Shown here piece by piece: positions 6,251 through 6,574 of a stretch of 6,574 nucleotides of DNA. Each line of letters begins with the position of its first letter. Position 1 is the first letter of the stretch. The DNA is from Phycisphaerae bacterium (GTDB lineage Bacteria; Planctomycetota; Phycisphaerae; UBA1845). The position numbers were made by a program, and so were the translations under genes. The stretch is taken from assembly GCA_028277545.1 (NCBI GenBank), contig JANQGB010001497.1, positions 1 to 6,574 on the forward strand, given 5' to 3'. The notes beneath the pieces are model-generated. The model made no database searches. It saw nothing but the letters and a program-made list of their open reading frames with translations, and was not told the origin of the DNA.

Positions 6251-6574
6251 GTGACTGTAAATGACACACTGGAGGAACAGAGAACTTTAGCAAAACTCTG
6301 CCGTTTAGTCTTGCCCGGCCCGGCGCACGTATTGGATGTTGTTGGTGACAGCGACTCCACGAAGGTCGCACGCCGAGACGGTGAGTATCGAAGCTTGGAC
6401 GCGGCGGTCATCACGGACGCCGCCGCGAACACCCACGCCAGCGGGGTGATCGGCCGGCCTCAGGGGCCGATCGGGCGGAGGGTCGAGAAGACGCGGGAGG
6501 TCACTGCCGCCCGGCGAACGGTCCACCCGGACCGCCAAGGCTCGCTCACCCGGTTGAGCAGAATGGGGGAAGCC
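6251..6574 (+). CDS. Possible start of an unrecognised gene running off the right edge
   Basis: The plus-strand frame is open from 6209 to the last base, 6574; GTG at 6251 is the first plausible start and would give at least 108 residues. I do not recognise the product: it begins VTVNDTLEEQRTLAKLC and becomes rich in Arg, Ala and Asp. A hand count of codons from 6392 to the end (61 codons) gives G or C at 41 first, 37 second and 55 third positions. That third > first > second order is expected of real coding DNA in a GC-rich genome. The first 47 codons do not show it, so the true start could be later. No good ribosome site precedes 6251 (the GGAGGA at 6271-6276 is followed by no suitable start). 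Strong hairpins in the same stretch make a non-coding structured region the main alternative. Confidence 0.25.
   Translation, partial: MTVNDTLEEQRTLAKLCRLVLPGPAHVLDVVGDSDSTKVARRDGEYRSLDAAVITDAAANTHASGVIGRPQGPIGRRVEKTREVTAARRTVHPDRQGSLTRLSRMGEA
6400..6534. repeat. Three successive stem-loops in the right-hand region
   Basis: Perfect stems occur at CGCGGCGG (6400-6407) with CCGCCGCG (6420-6427), GATCGGCC (6448-6455) with GGCCGATC (6465-6472), and CGGTCC (6519-6524) with GGACCG (6529-6534). Three such stems in 135 bases could reflect a structured RNA, binding sites, or simply the high GC content of a coding region. No U tract follows any of them. Confidence 0.35.

Noticed and set aside
6305..6574. 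Minus-strand frame open from the right edge, ending in TAA at 6305, with a faint resemblance to a pilus-assembly SAF-type segment (ERALAVRVD)
   Set aside because: The resemblance covers only a few residues, and the strongest G/C position falls at first rather than third codon positions in this frame, which is wrong for a real gene in this genome.
6305..6574. tRNA, rRNA, tmRNA, RNase P or riboswitch in the right-hand region
   Set aside because: I looked for the conserved cores of these families and a cloverleaf on both strands and found none, although a covariance-model search was not possible here.

Overview
The window is a GC-rich bacterial chromosomal segment with complete or partial protein genes over about nine tenths of its length. 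The gene content fits a member of the Planctomycetota/PVC group, probably environmental: a very large secreted protein of tetratricopeptide repeats (TPRs) around a peptidase-MA-like metalloprotease domain, an O-antigen-ligase-family membrane protein with a soluble helical tail, and a HemY-type porphyrinogen oxidase. This placement is inferred from the type of genes, not from a marker gene.

Layout: (1) 1-656, plus strand, the C-terminal part of a HemY/PPOX-family oxidase whose N-terminal half lies upstream of the window. (2) 653-2935, plus strand, a 760-residue O-antigen ligase/polymerase-family protein that starts on a GTG overlapping the oxidase stop by 4 bases, so the two genes are probably co-transcribed and translationally coupled. 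(3) 2936-3039, a short gap between convergent genes with two copies of a GGTGCGTC/GACGCACC palindrome. The right-hand copy carries a GTAG foot, as in REP elements, and a U-rich tract, so it looks like an intrinsic terminator for the minus-strand gene. (4) 3040-5946, minus strand, a 968-residue exported TPR-metallopeptidase-TPR protein with an intact HEFIH...E zinc site. (5) 5947-6574, no confident gene. It has a good sigma70-like promoter for the minus-strand gene with a perfect palindrome inside its spacer, several inverted repeats, an AT-richer patch, and a plus-strand open frame from about 6251 off the right edge that may be the start of another gene or a structured non-coding region.

Functionally the window joins heme biosynthesis, envelope glycan assembly and a periplasmic or extracytoplasmic TPR protease. 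Only the first two are physically coupled; the third is convergent and has its own promoter. I found no CRISPR array, rRNA, tRNA, transposase or clear phage gene, and nothing that amounts to a convincing new multi-gene system. The items most worth a second look are the paired REP-like palindromes, the palindrome inside the promoter, and the undefined right-hand 330 bases.
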